The position numbers and the translations under genes are program-made. A DNA stretch of 64,000 nucleotides, from assembly GCF_009711415.1 (NCBI RefSeq), contig NZ_SMLZ01000108.1, positions 150,082-214,081 of the forward strand, read 5' to 3'. The notes under the pieces were generated by a model. The model was not told the origin of the DNA, searched no databases, and saw only the letters and a list, made by a program, of their open reading frames with translations. The stretch comes from Roseibium denhamense (lineage in GTDB: Bacteria > Pseudomonadota > Alphaproteobacteria > Rhizobiales > Stappiaceae). Positions 8,742 to 17,581 of the stretch are shown in pieces. Every line of letters starts with the position of its first letter. Positions within the stretch are counted from its first letter, which is position 1.

Positions 8742-10172
8742 ATGGCTAAAGACATCGTTACGCGCTTCGCGCCCTCTCCGACCGGCTTCCTTCACATTGG
8801 CGGCGCCCGCACAGCCTTGTTCAACTGGCTGTTCGCCAAACATGCCGGCGGCAAGATGTTGCTCCGGATCGAGGATACCGACCGCGCTCGGTCCACACAG
8901 GAAGCCGTTGACGCCATCATGGACGGTTTGTCCTGGTTGGGGCTGGATTGGGATGGCGAGCCGATCTCCCAGTTTTCGAGACTTGACCGCCACAAAGAGG
9001 CCGTGGAAGCGATGCTCGCAAACGGGTCGGCCTACCGGTGCTATTCCACACCGGAAGAAGTCGATGCCATGCGTGAAAAGGCGCGCGCGGAGGGGCGCCC
9101 GCCCCGGTATGACGGAACGTGGCGCAACAAGGATGCTTCGGAAGCACCGGACGGGGTCGACCCGGTTATCCGCTTGAAAGCACCGGAAGACGGGGAAACC
9201 GTCGTTGATGACATGGTGCAGGGCCGTGTGGTCATTCCGAACAAGGATCTTGACGACTTCGTACTGATGCGCTCCGACGGGACACCCACCTACATGCTGG
9301 CGGTCGTTGTCGATGATCACGATATGGCCGTGACTCATATTATCAGAGGCGTCGATCACCTGACCAACGCGGCGCGGCAGACCCTGATTTTCAAGGCCCT
9401 CGGCTGGGACGTGCCGGCCATGGCGCATATTCCCCTGATCCATGGACCGGATGGTGCAAAACTGTCCAAACGCCATGGTGCGACCGGCGCCGAGGCCTAC
9501 CGGGCCATGGGGTATCTGCCCCAGGCCATGCGCAACTACCTTGCACGCCTAGGCTGGAGCCATGGCGACGAGGAGATCATGGCGCTCAGTGACATGATCA
9601 AGTGGTTCGGGATGGATGCGGTTGGCCAGTCGGCTGCAAGGTTCGACTTCAAGAAACTGGAAAACCTGAACGGCCACTACATGCGGGCGACGGAAGATGC
9701 CGAGCTTCTGGACCACTGGAAGGTTTACTTGGCCCATGCCGACGGCGGCAAGGATGTGCTTGCATGGATGGCGGACGCCAAAAATGCTGCAACTGCGCTC
9801 ACCGCCCTGCCCGGCCTCAAGGAACGCGCCAAGACGCTGGTCGAACTGACCGAAAGCGCTTCCTATCTGTGGCGGCCGCGCCCGCTCGACACAGACGAGA
9901 AGGCCGACAAAATCCTGAACGATGACGCCAAGGCCATTCTGGGTGACCTTCATGCAGTTCTGGAAGGTGTTTCCGGTTGGGCTGCGGAGCCTCTTGAAAC
10001 GGCAGTCAAAGCCTATGCGGAGCAAAAAGAGCTGAAGCTGGGAAAAGTCGCCCAGCCGCTGCGCGCCGCCCTCACCGGCCGCGGTACGTCTCCGGGTATT
10101 TATGACGTTCTGATTGCACTGGGGCGTGATGAATCTCTTGCCCGCATCCACGATCAGGCCGCCAAATCCTGA
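8742..10172 (+). CDS. gltX: glutamyl-tRNA synthetase
   Basis: A 476-residue class I aminoacyl-tRNA synthetase. It has [16 protein letters not shown] with the HIGH-type signature near residue 20 and KLSKRHG, the KMSKS equivalent, near residue 245. The length is standard for bacterial GluRS. It charges tRNA-Glu and, in organisms that use the amidotransferase route, may also charge tRNA-Gln. It is divergent from comEC across 141 bp that must contain both promoters; a TTGACG element at 8623 is a possible -35 for gltX, but its spacing to TATTTT is short. A stem-loop follows at 10204. Confidence 0.97.
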   Translation: MAKDIVTRFAPSPTGFLHIGGARTALFNWLFAKHAGGKMLLRIEDTDRARSTQEAVDAIMDGLSWLGLDWDGEPISQFSRLDRHKEAVEAMLANGSAYRCYSTPEEVDAMREKARAEGRPPRYDGTWRNKDASEAPDGVDPVIRLKAPEDGETVVDDMVQGRVVIPNKDLDDFVLMRSDGTPTYMLAVVVDDHDMAVTHIIRGVDHLTNAARQTLIFKALGWDVPAMAHIPLIHGPDGAKLSKRHGATGAEAYRAMGYLPQAMRNYLARLGWSHGDEEIMALSDMIKWFGMDAVGQSAARFDFKKLENLNGHYMRATEDAELLDHWKVYLAHADGGKDVLAWMADAKNAATALTALPGLKERAKTLVELTESASYLWRPRPLDTDEKADKILNDDAKAILGDLHAVLEGVSGWAAEPLETAVKAYAEQKELKLGKVAQPLRAALTGRGTSPGIYDVLIALGRDESLARIHDQAAKS

Positions 10173-10203
10173 AGTTATCCAGACGGTGAAGACGGCAAAA
10201 AAC

Positions 10204-10239
10204 GAGGCCTGGTATGACGTTTACGTCAAACCCGGCCTC
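10204..10239 (+). terminator. stem-loop between gltX and gltA, possible terminator
   Basis: Two 17-base arms (10204-10220 and 10223-10239) pair with two mismatches around a TT centre. Runs of A lie before it and only TTTGACC after it. The stem is strong but the T-tract is poor, so it may be a weak terminator or a processing signal. Confidence 0.5.
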
Positions 10240-10399
10240 TTTGACCAAAGCGGTATGCCCGCCTGCTTGCGGCAGTGCGGCAAATGGGATAGGCAAGACG
10301 CGACCATTCCTCCAGCGCCGACCGGCTTTGTGGATCGGGTCTTCTTCTAAGGCCTGCCGTCCGGCGGTGCGATTGGATAACAAACAGGGGGTTTTCTGA

Positions 10400-11692
10400 A
10401 TGGCCGACAACAACGCCAAGCTCCACGTTGGAAGCGGTGATCACGCTTTTAACGTCCTTGACGGATCCATCGGACCGTCGGTTGTGAACATCTCATCCCT
10501 TTACAAGGATACCGGGATGTTCACCTACGACCCGGGCTTCACCTCAACCGCGTCCTGCGAATCCAAAATCACTTACATCGACGGCGACGAAGGCACGCTC
10601 CTCTACCGGGGCTACCCGATCGAACAACTCGCCGACCATGGTGATTTCCTCGAAACTTGTTATCTGCTGCTTTATGGCGAGCTGCCGACGAAAGCTCAAA
10701 AAGACGACTTCGTAAATCGTGTGACCTATCACACGATGATCCATGAGCAGATGAACCGCTTCTTCGCCGGCTTCCGCCGCGACGCCCACCCGATGGCCAT
10801 CATGTGCGGCACCGTTGGCGCCCTGTCTGCGTTCTATCACGACAGCACGGACATCACCGACCCGCATCAGCGCATGGTCGCCTCCCTGCGGATGATTGCG
10901 AAGATGCCGACGATCGCTGCCATGGCCTATAAATACCACGTTGGCCAGCCTTTCGTTTACCCGCGCAACAACCTCGACTACTCATCGAACTTCCTGCATA
11001 TGTGCTTTGCGGTTCCTTGCGAGGAATACAAGGTAAACCCGGTCCTCGCGCGCGCCATGGACCGCATCTTTATTCTTCATGCAGATCATGAGCAGAACGC
11101 ATCCACATCAACCGTCCGCCTGGCCGGTTCGTCGGGGGCGAACCCGTTTGCCTGCATTGCAGCAGGCATTGCCTGCCTTTGGGGCCCTGCACATGGCGGC
11201 GCCAACGAAGCGGCCCTAAGCATGCTTGCCGAGATTGGCTCCGTTGACCAGATCCCGGAATATGTGGCCCGTGCGAAAGACAAGAACGACCCGTTCCGCC
11301 TGATGGGCTTCGGCCACCGCGTGTACAAGAACTACGATCCGCGTGCCAAGATCATGCAGAAGACCTGTCACGAGGTTCTGGGCGAGCTCGGCATCAAGGA
11401 TGATCCGCTGCTCGACATCGCGATGGAACTTGAGAAGATCGCTTTGAACGACGAGTACTTCATCGAGAAGAAGCTCTATCCGAATATCGATTTCTACTCG
11501 GGCATCACCCTGCGTGCGCTCGGTTTCCCGACCAACATGTTTACCGTGCTGTTCGCACTTGCACGGACTGTTGGCTGGATCGCACAGTGGAAGGAAATGG
11601 TGGAAGATCCGTCCCAGCGTATCGGCCGCCCGCGTCAGCTGTATACCGGAGCAACCCGCCGCGACTATACGCCGATCGATCAGCGGCGCTAA
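10400..11692 (+). CDS. gltA: citrate synthase
   Basis: This 430-residue type II (hexameric, NADH-sensitive type) citrate synthase condenses acetyl-CoA with oxaloacetate at the entry to the TCA cycle. Visible motifs include [11 protein letters not shown], the region around [19 protein letters not shown] with the substrate histidine, [10 protein letters not shown], and [15 protein letters not shown] with the second catalytic histidine. The catalytic aspartate region is [19 protein letters not shown] lies 8 bases before the ATG. An excellent terminator follows. Confidence 0.97.
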   Translation: MADNNAKLHVGSGDHAFNVLDGSIGPSVVNISSLYKDTGMFTYDPGFTSTASCESKITYIDGDEGTLLYRGYPIEQLADHGDFLETCYLLLYGELPTKAQKDDFVNRVTYHTMIHEQMNRFFAGFRRDAHPMAIMCGTVGALSAFYHDSTDITDPHQRMVASLRMIAKMPTIAAMAYKYHVGQPFVYPRNNLDYSSNFLHMCFAVPCEEYKVNPVLARAMDRIFILHADHEQNASTSTVRLAGSSGANPFACIAAGIACLWGPAHGGANEAALSMLAEIGSVDQIPEYVARAKDKNDPFRLMGFGHRVYKNYDPRAKIMQKTCHEVLGELGIKDDPLLDIAMELEKIALNDEYFIEKKLYPNIDFYSGITLRALGFPTNMFTVLFALARTVGWIAQWKEMVEDPSQRIGRPRQLYTGATRRDYTPIDQRR

Positions 11693-11717
11693 GCGCCGCA
11701 AATCTTCTGATTTTGCC

Positions 11718-11748
11718 AAACCCCGGATCATTGATCCGGGGTTTTTCG
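11718..11748 (+). terminator. intrinsic terminator of gltA
   Basis: Perfect 13-base arms AAACCCCGGATCA (11718-11730) and TGATCCGGGGTTT (11732-11744) are followed by TTTTCG. It is GC-rich with a terminal T run, 26 bp after the gltA stop. Confidence 0.88.
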
Positions 11749-11896
11749 TTTCTCGATCAGAGCGGACCAACTCGCATTTGCTTTACCGCGCCCGCGACCA
11801 GCACATGAACCCCAGCGCTGCCGGACCGGATTGAAGGCCTTTGTGTTTCCAGCATATTGTGGCTAGCTGACGATTTAAGATCGCATGGGAGGGCAA

Positions 11897-13195
11897 ATGG
11901 AGCCGCTTTGGTCACGTACGGCCGTTGAGCTTGCGGAGCAGATCCGGACCGGACAGACGACCGCTGTGGCCGTTGTGGAAGCATGTCTGGAACGCATTCG
12001 GTCCCTCGAACCCGTCATCAACGCCTGGGAGTATCTCGATCCTGAAGCGGCTCTGGCGCAGGCCCGCCAATGTGACCAATCCGCTCCTGCGGGTCCGCTT
12101 CATGGGGTACCGGTGGCGGTGAAGGACATCTTCGATACCTTTGACATGCCGACGGCTTACGGATCCTCGATTTACGCCGGGCATCGCCCGCAGACAGACG
12201 CCGAGAGCGTTGCGCGTCTGCGCGCTGCTGGGGCTGTCATTCTGGGAAAAACGGTAACGACCGAATTCGCAACGTTCTGTCCGGGAAAAACGTCGAACCC
12301 GCACAATCCGGCGCACACACCGGGTGGATCTTCCAGCGGATCCGCGGCCGCCGTCGCGGCCAGGATGGTGCCTCTGGCCTATGGTAGCCAGACCGTGGGG
12401 TCCGTTGTCCGGCCGGCGTCGTTCAACGGTGTTACCGGATTAAAAGCCGATTATGGACGGTTTAGCCTGAACGGGGTGAAGCCTCTGGCTCCGGCCCTGG
12501 ACACGCTGGGCTTCTTTGCCCGGCGCGTTGACGATATTGCGCTGATCCTGAATGCGCTGGAGGGAAAAACGGCTGCGAGCCCGGAGCCAAAAGGGCTCCC
12601 GAACCCGAAAGTGGCGGTCATTCGAACGGCACATTGGGAAACAGCCGATCTAGCCAGCAAGCGGGCGCTGGAGGCCACGATGGACCGGCTGTCCAACGCA
12701 GGCGCAGTTGTGAGCGAACCGGACCTCCCACCGGACTTTGCAGATCTTGCCGACGTGCAAAACACGTTCTTCACTGCCGGCGCTGCACATAGCCTGAAAA
12801 CAGAGTGGCAGGATCATCGGGACGAACTCAGTCCGCAGCTCCAAACGGTCATTTTGGAGGGGTTGCAGCAAAACAAGGCTGACCTTGCCGCTGCCGAAGA
12901 GGTTGCAGCGCGCTGCCGCCGCCACATGGACACACTGTTTGGCGGCACCGATTTCATCATCGCGCCAGCCGCTGTTGGCGAAGCTCCTGAAGGCCTTGAG
13001 AAAACCGGCGATCCGCTTTTCAGCCGGATGTGGACGGTGCTGCACGGCCCCTGCATCTCCCTACCCGGTTTTAAGGGCGACACAGGCTTGCCTGTCGGTG
13101 TTCAATTGATCGGCAAACGGGGCGGCGATGAAACCCTGCTTCGCTGGGCACGTTGGGTTGAGAATCTCCTGCCCGAACCGGACTGGCCGGATTGA
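11897..13195 (+). CDS. amidase-signature family hydrolase
   Basis: A 432-residue amidase-signature enzyme. The Ser-cisSer-Lys triad is visible as Lys76 (PVAVKDIFD), the serine cluster at 145-147 (TPGGSSSGSAAAV) and nucleophile Ser169 (GSQTVGSVVRPASFNG). The usual GGS before the arginine is VGS here. No membrane segment or signal peptide is seen, so it is cytoplasmic. The start at 11897 is preferred because GGGAGGG lies 5 bases upstream; an ATG at 11885 lacks a ribosome site. It is a single gene in the accessory block. It is not GatA: there is no gatB or gatC nearby and it is shorter. The amide substrate is unknown. Confidence 0.85.
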   Translation: MEPLWSRTAVELAEQIRTGQTTAVAVVEACLERIRSLEPVINAWEYLDPEAALAQARQCDQSAPAGPLHGVPVAVKDIFDTFDMPTAYGSSIYAGHRPQTDAESVARLRAAGAVILGKTVTTEFATFCPGKTSNPHNPAHTPGGSSSGSAAAVAARMVPLAYGSQTVGSVVRPASFNGVTGLKADYGRFSLNGVKPLAPALDTLGFFARRVDDIALILNALEGKTAASPEPKGLPNPKVAVIRTAHWETADLASKRALEATMDRLSNAGAVVSEPDLPPDFADLADVQNTFFTAGAAHSLKTEWQDHRDELSPQLQTVILEGLQQNKADLAAAEEVAARCRRHMDTLFGGTDFIIAPAAVGEAPEGLEKTGDPLFSRMWTVLHGPCISLPGFKGDTGLPVGVQLIGKRGGDETLLRWARWVENLLPEPDWPD

Positions 13196-13462
13196 AGCAG
13201 GCGGATGTCTCTAACTGAGTCACTTCGTTGCGAAAGCACGCTTATTGACCCGCCATCGTCACCTCAAACGAATTGGTTTGGCGAGGTGTTGAGGAGTTCC
13301 CAGGTCATTTTGCATTGTTCAGGCTGACGCTGCGCAACCCCGGCTGCCGATTCCCTGTTGAAATTGTGACAGTGTCGATTACAAGCATAAACACCCCGTA
13401 GCTATCCAGGGATAGGGACAAAGACACGCGCGGGGGGACGCGCAATAAACAAGAAGTGACAC

Positions 13463-15316
13463 ATGACCAAATCGAGAATTGTCCTGATTGACCGCCACCC
13501 GGGCCGGTCCGCACAAACGATTGGAGTCGCGCGGGAGCTGGGAACCGATCCTGCGCTGATCCACGAACCTTCGGTTGGCGTTGTCGGGACCAAAGGCGAC
13601 AGTCAGTGCTATCTCGGCGTTGCCCGGAAAGTGGACGCCATTCACGAACATCTGAAATCGCGGATTGGGAGCGGGGACGGCCAGCTGAAGTACAGGCTCG
13701 TCCAGCCGGAGTACACAATCGCGACCTCCGACGGAATCCGCAATGGCACTCGCGAAATGCGCTATTCGCTCATCGGCCGTGAAGTGACCAATGATGGCCT
13801 GTGTGAGCACCTCGAGGCCTCCGGTCTTGCCGGAACCATCGCGGTTGTTGCGTGCGACAAGCCACCGGTCGGGACCATGGCGGCCGTATTGGAGCACAAC
13901 GAACCGGCCATCATCATGTCGGACGGCACGATCCGCCCCGGCAAGGACCCGGAAACGGGCGAGATGCTGGACATCGTCAGCGCCTACCAGGTTGCAGCCC
14001 ACCCGGACGAAGCGGTCCGGAACCGCATTGCCTGCAACGCCTGCCCTGGCATTGGCAGCTGCGGCGGCATGTTCACCTACAACACCATGCAGACCTTCAT
14101 CGGTGTGGTCGGCCTGCAACCGCTCCACATGGTTGCCCCGCCCTCCGATGATCCGCGCCGCCTCGAAGAATTCCCGCAGCAGCTGGTCTCCTACCTTGCG
14201 GCGATGATGGAAAAGGGCCTTAAGCCGCGCGATATCGTGAAGCGCGATTCCCTGCGGAATGCGATCATTGTCGCCATGGCAATTGGCGGATCCACAAACG
14301 TTGTTCTGCACGTTCCGGAAATCGCCCGGGCTGCCGGTTATGAGCATTTCTGGCGCGATGTGATGACCCCGGAAGAGTTCAATCACCTGTCACAGCATGT
14401 GGTGCCGGTTCTGACCAATGCGCGACCCTATGGCAAATACTCGATGCTCGACATCGACCGGGTCGGCGGCGTTCAGGTCATCGTCAAGGAACTTCTGGAT
14501 GCAGGCCTGTTGAATGGCGACATGATGACCTGCACCGGGCGCACACTGGCCGAACAAGTGTCGGATCTGAATGCCGCTGCGCCTGATGGCGACGTCATCC
14601 ATACGGTTGCCGATCCCTTCAAGCCGACCGGCGGGCTCCGCATGCTCGGCGGGAACCTGTCTCCGGACTTCTCGGCAATCCTGAAGCTTGCCGGCGTTGA
14701 GGGCGGATTGGAAGACAATCTGTTCAAAGGCCGGGCGCGCGTGTTCGAACGCGAAGCCGGTCTGATCCAGGCGCTCGACGAAGCACCGGACAGCTTCCAG
14801 GACCATGACATGGTCATCGTGCGCTACGATGGGCCAAGCGGCGGTCCAGGCATGCCGGAAATGCTCGATCCGACCTCGCGCATCACGACCTTGTGCCGTG
14901 AGCGCGGCATCGTGATTGCTCTCATGACGGATGCACGCTTCTCGGGCGGCTCAGTCGGTCTGGTGATTGGTCACGTGGGTCCGGAAGCCGCCCTTGGCGG
15001 GCCGATAGCCTTTGTTGAAGATGGCGACGAGATCATCGTTGATCTCAACACAAACACCGTGAACTGCCCGGCGCTTGACGACGCAGCAACTCTGTCCGCG
15101 CGCAAGGCGGTCTGGGAAAAGGCTGTTGCCGACAATGGCGGCATTCATCCGAATTGCGGCACGGCGGACACCCGGTTGCTTCATCGCGCAAGGCATACCG
15201 CTGTTCCGGCAGTGCGCGGCGGCGGCCTGCATCCGAACCGCGAAGTCTGGGTGCGCGATCTGCGTCCGGCCGAGAAGTCGGGTTTTGAACCGCGCAACCG
15301 TCACCGGCAGGGATAG
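13463..15316 (+). CDS. IlvD/Edd-family dehydratase with divergent N-terminus, substrate unknown
   Basis: A 617-residue protein of the iron-sulfur dihydroxy-acid/sugar-acid dehydratase family. Cysteines that could bind the cluster are Cys49 (KGDSQCYLG), Cys131 (VVACDKPPVG) and the pair Cys194/Cys200 (NACPGIGSCGGMF). DGIRNGTREMRYSL matches the active-site helix region, and LITDARFSGG-type sequence is present as LMTDARFSGGSVG. The first 60 residues differ from biosynthetic IlvD: the RSRxTTxGRNMAGAR-like start is replaced by a DRHPGRSAQTIGVARELG segment. It stands alone with no ilv genes nearby, so I do not call it ilvD. A strong terminator follows. Sugar-acid dehydration is the likeliest general role. 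Confidence 0.75.
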   Translation: MTKSRIVLIDRHPGRSAQTIGVARELGTDPALIHEPSVGVVGTKGDSQCYLGVARKVDAIHEHLKSRIGSGDGQLKYRLVQPEYTIATSDGIRNGTREMRYSLIGREVTNDGLCEHLEASGLAGTIAVVACDKPPVGTMAAVLEHNEPAIIMSDGTIRPGKDPETGEMLDIVSAYQVAAHPDEAVRNRIACNACPGIGSCGGMFTYNTMQTFIGVVGLQPLHMVAPPSDDPRRLEEFPQQLVSYLAAMMEKGLKPRDIVKRDSLRNAIIVAMAIGGSTNVVLHVPEIARAAGYEHFWRDVMTPEEFNHLSQHVVPVLTNARPYGKYSMLDIDRVGGVQVIVKELLDAGLLNGDMMTCTGRTLAEQVSDLNAAAPDGDVIHTVADPFKPTGGLRMLGGNLSPDFSAILKLAGVEGGLEDNLFKGRARVFEREAGLIQALDEAPDSFQDHDMVIVRYDGPSGGPGMPEMLDPTSRITTLCRERGIVIALMTDARFSGGSVGLVIGHVGPEAALGGPIAFVEDGDEIIVDLNTNTVNCPALDDAATLSARKAVWEKAVADNGGIHPNCGTADTRLLHRARHTAVPAVRGGGLHPNREVWVRDLRPAEKSGFEPRNRHRQG

Positions 15317-15363
15317 AACCAACCGACCGGGATGCCGATGAAAAGGCGGACCTTCGGATTACC

Positions 15364-15395
15364 AAAAAAGGCGGCGCCAACGCGCCGCCTTTTTT
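15364..15395. terminator. intrinsic terminator between convergent genes
   Basis: Perfect 14-base arms (15364-15377 and 15382-15395) enclose a CAAC loop. The arms are A6 followed by GGCGGCGC, so both strands end in a T6 tract. It can serve the dehydratase on plus and the DJ-1 gene on minus, although the latter ends 19 bp before it. Confidence 0.92.
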
Positions 15396-15413
15396 CCGTC
15401 TCCGGCAGTGCCT

Positions 15414-16109
15414 TTAGCCCAGTGCCTTCAGCATGTCGTGGGCAACAGCTTCGGAGCTTGCCGGGTTCTGGCCGGTGAAGAGGTTTCCGTCCTGGACGGA
15501 AAAGGATGCCCAGCTGTCTGCGCGCTCATAATGCCCGCCCTTACCTTTCAGCTCGTCCTCAAGCAAGAACGGAACGATGTTTGTCAGGCCAACCGCATCT
15601 TCCTCATCATTGCTGAACCCTGCAACTTTCCGGCCCTGAACCAAAGGCGCACCGTCTGATGTCTTGGCGTTCAGGAGAACGGCTGGTGCATGGCAGACCG
15701 CGCCAACAGGGCGTCCGGCATTGAACAAAGCCTCAATCAGGCCAATGGATGTCTTATCGCCTGTCAGATCCCACAAGGGACCGTGGCCGCCCGGATAAAA
15801 CACGGCATCGAACTCGTCCGGATTGACATCCGATAGGACCACGGTCGAAGCGAGCTGATCTTGGGCGTCCTTGTCCGCATCGAAACGGCGGGTGGCGTCG
15901 GTTGCGGCCGATGGGTCGGAGCTCTTCGGATCAATTGGCGGCTGGCCGCCTTTCAGCGATGCAAGCGTGATGGCCGCCCCTGCGTCCTTGAACACATAGT
16001 AGGGCGCGGCAAACTCCTCGACCCAGAACCCGGTTTTCTCGCCTGTAGTTCCCAAATCTTCGTGACTGGTCAGAACCATCAGGATCTTCGGACCGGTTGT
16101 GTTCGGCAT
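15414..16109 (-). CDS. DJ-1/PfpI superfamily protein (Hsp31-like glyoxalase/chaperone class)
   Basis: A 231-residue protein with the DJ-1/PfpI fold. The conserved glutamate is in TGFWVEEF (about 30-31), and the nucleophilic Cys139 and His140 are in VGAVCHAPAV after a GGHG loop (107-110). This Glu-Cys-His arrangement and length fit the Hsp31 class, whose members hydrate methylglyoxal to lactate and protect against aldehyde or oxidative stress. Which activity this one has is not decided by sequence. It is divergent from a LysR gene, a common layout for stress-inducible members. It is cytoplasmic, with no signal peptide. Confidence 0.85.
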   Translation of the reverse strand: MPNTTGPKILMVLTSHEDLGTTGEKTGFWVEEFAAPYYVFKDAGAAITLASLKGGQPPIDPKSSDPSAATDATRRFDADKDAQDQLASTVVLSDVNPDEFDAVFYPGGHGPLWDLTGDKTSIGLIEALFNAGRPVGAVCHAPAVLLNAKTSDGAPLVQGRKVAGFSNDEEDAVGLTNIVPFLLEDELKGKGGHYERADSWASFSVQDGNLFTGQNPASSEAVAHDMLKALG

Positions 16110-16169
16110 ATCTGTCTCCTTGGGTTTTAAATACCGGCAAAACGCCGGGAGCCCTGGAGGTAGTTTGCT

Positions 16170-16215
16170 TGATCCAACTTTCCAACGGGGAGATATTGGA
16201 TCATACTGTTATAAT
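16170..16215. promoter_or_regulatory. operator-like inverted repeat and LysR promoter -10
   Basis: TGATCCAA (16170-16177) and TTGGATCA (16196-16203) form a perfect inverted repeat with an 18-bp spacer between the DJ-1 and LysR genes. A consensus TATAAT lies at 16210-16215, 22 bp before the LysR ATG, so the repeat overlaps the LysR promoter. This fits autoregulation and divergent control. Confidence 0.5.
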
Positions 16216-16237
16216 TTTTAGAACAATAGGGTCTTTC

Positions 16238-17131
16238 ATGGATGTGTCCATCGAACAACTGAAAAGCCTTATGGTGTTCGCACAGGTGGTCAATCGCGGT
16301 ACCTTCAGTGCCGCAGGCAAACACCTTGGCCTGTCCAGAGCCGTCGTCAGCTATCACATCAAGAAGCTGGAGACCCTCTATGGTCTGAAACTCCTGAACC
16401 GTTCGACGCGCAGGTTAAGCGTGACGGAGGCCGGACAGCAGCTTTACACGCATTGCGAAACCATCCTGCGGGAAGCACAAGCCGCGCAACATGTGGTGGA
16501 GAGGTTCAAGCATGAGCCGGAGGGGTCCTTACGCATTTCCTGTCCGGTCAGCATGGGGTTGGGACGCATGGTGCCTATCTTCAGCGCGTTCCGGAAAGCC
16601 TATCCAAAGATCAAGCTGAGTATCGATTTCACCGATGAGGTGGTCGATATCCTGAAGGGCGGCTATGACATTGCGTTCCGGGGCGGACGGCTCGAAAACT
16701 CAGATCTTCAAGCAACCAAACTCGCCACCCTGCACACCTGTCTTTGCGGGTCGCCCGGCTATCTGAACACATCATCCAGGCCAAAGACAATCGACGATCT
16801 GCAGCAGCATGAGTGGGTTGTCTATGAGCGGGCCCGGGAGATCGAGTTCACCCTTGAAAACGGACAATCGGTGCATTTCGAACCGTCCGGATCAATCGCA
16901 ACCAACAATGCGGCAGCACGCACCGCATTTGTAGAGGCCGGTCTCGGTCTTGGGCGTATTCCCGCTTACGACGCCCTGCCCCGGATCGAGGATGGCAGGC
17001 TTGAAGCGGTTCTTCCAGATATCAAACTGCTGCCAATCGCGTTTTATGGCGTATTTCCGCCCGGCGCTTCGATGTCCAAAAACCTACGGCTTTTGCTGGA
17101 CTTCTCAAAGCAGTCCCTTGCACAGAACTGA
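16238..17131 (+). CDS. LysR-family transcriptional regulator
   Basis: A 297-residue LysR-type regulator. The winged helix-turn-helix occupies about 5-65 (FAQVVNRGTFSAAGKHLGLS recognition region), followed by a periplasmic-binding-like effector domain from about 90. It resembles the DsdC/AaeR-like subgroup in length and in the sequence around SCPVSMGLG. The ATG at 16238 gives the standard MDVSIEQLKSLMVF start with AGGG 7 bases upstream; an in-frame extension to 16097 would run through the divergent promoter. It probably controls the DJ-1 gene and itself. Confidence 0.88.
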   Translation: MDVSIEQLKSLMVFAQVVNRGTFSAAGKHLGLSRAVVSYHIKKLETLYGLKLLNRSTRRLSVTEAGQQLYTHCETILREAQAAQHVVERFKHEPEGSLRISCPVSMGLGRMVPIFSAFRKAYPKIKLSIDFTDEVVDILKGGYDIAFRGGRLENSDLQATKLATLHTCLCGSPGYLNTSSRPKTIDDLQQHEWVVYERAREIEFTLENGQSVHFEPSGSIATNNAAARTAFVEAGLGLGRIPAYDALPRIEDGRLEAVLPDIKLLPIAFYGVFPPGASMSKNLRLLLDFSKQSLAQN

Positions 17132-17581
17132 ATCGCCCCCTCTGGCCTGCGCTCGCCCACGGGTAAATTTGCATAACTGCAAAGGGCTCGAAAAAATTGA
17201 CAAGGCTGATTACGAGCTGTCTTTGGATGAATTGCACGCATCGATTGACGCAGCGGAACAGAAAGAGGTGCAAGTCATCTTTTTTCCCGATCTGCGTCAT
17301 ATCGGAAATTTTCCCCACCAAGCAGCTTAACCAAAATATATTGTGACTATTTCTCGCGCTAAGTTCGCCTCTTGATTCTAATGTCAAAACGAATCTAAAA
17401 AAACACCCTATTTTTAACGATGCATGTTAGAGTATAAATTCATATTTATTACATATCTACTATAAATATTGAAAATTAATAAAATTGAATTGATCATTTA
17501 CAAATAATAAGGATACCTATTCTATATATTTACCTCAGAAACAACAGATGCTGTACCTACTCTGCTTCCTGAGGGTTTGAA
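17132..17581. other. AT-rich intergenic region upstream of the chemoreceptor
   Basis: No convincing gene is seen in these 450 bp. A plus-strand open frame crosses 17150-17330, but it is a continuation of an out-of-frame reading through the LysR gene with no ribosome site of its own. From about 17330 to 17560 the sequence becomes markedly AT-rich, far below the window average. Such a block is a typical promoter or nucleoid-protein binding region. GAGGG lies 6 bases before the chemoreceptor ATG. Confidence 0.5.

Noticed and set aside
13395..13455. Small hairpins (CTATCC-AG-GGATAG and GCGCG repeats) before the IlvD-like gene
   Set aside because: Short arms, no T-tract, no resemblance to a known riboswitch; too weak to report as a regulatory element.
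17150..17330. Short plus frame after the LysR gene
   Set aside because: It continues an out-of-frame reading through LysR and lacks its own ribosome site and homology.
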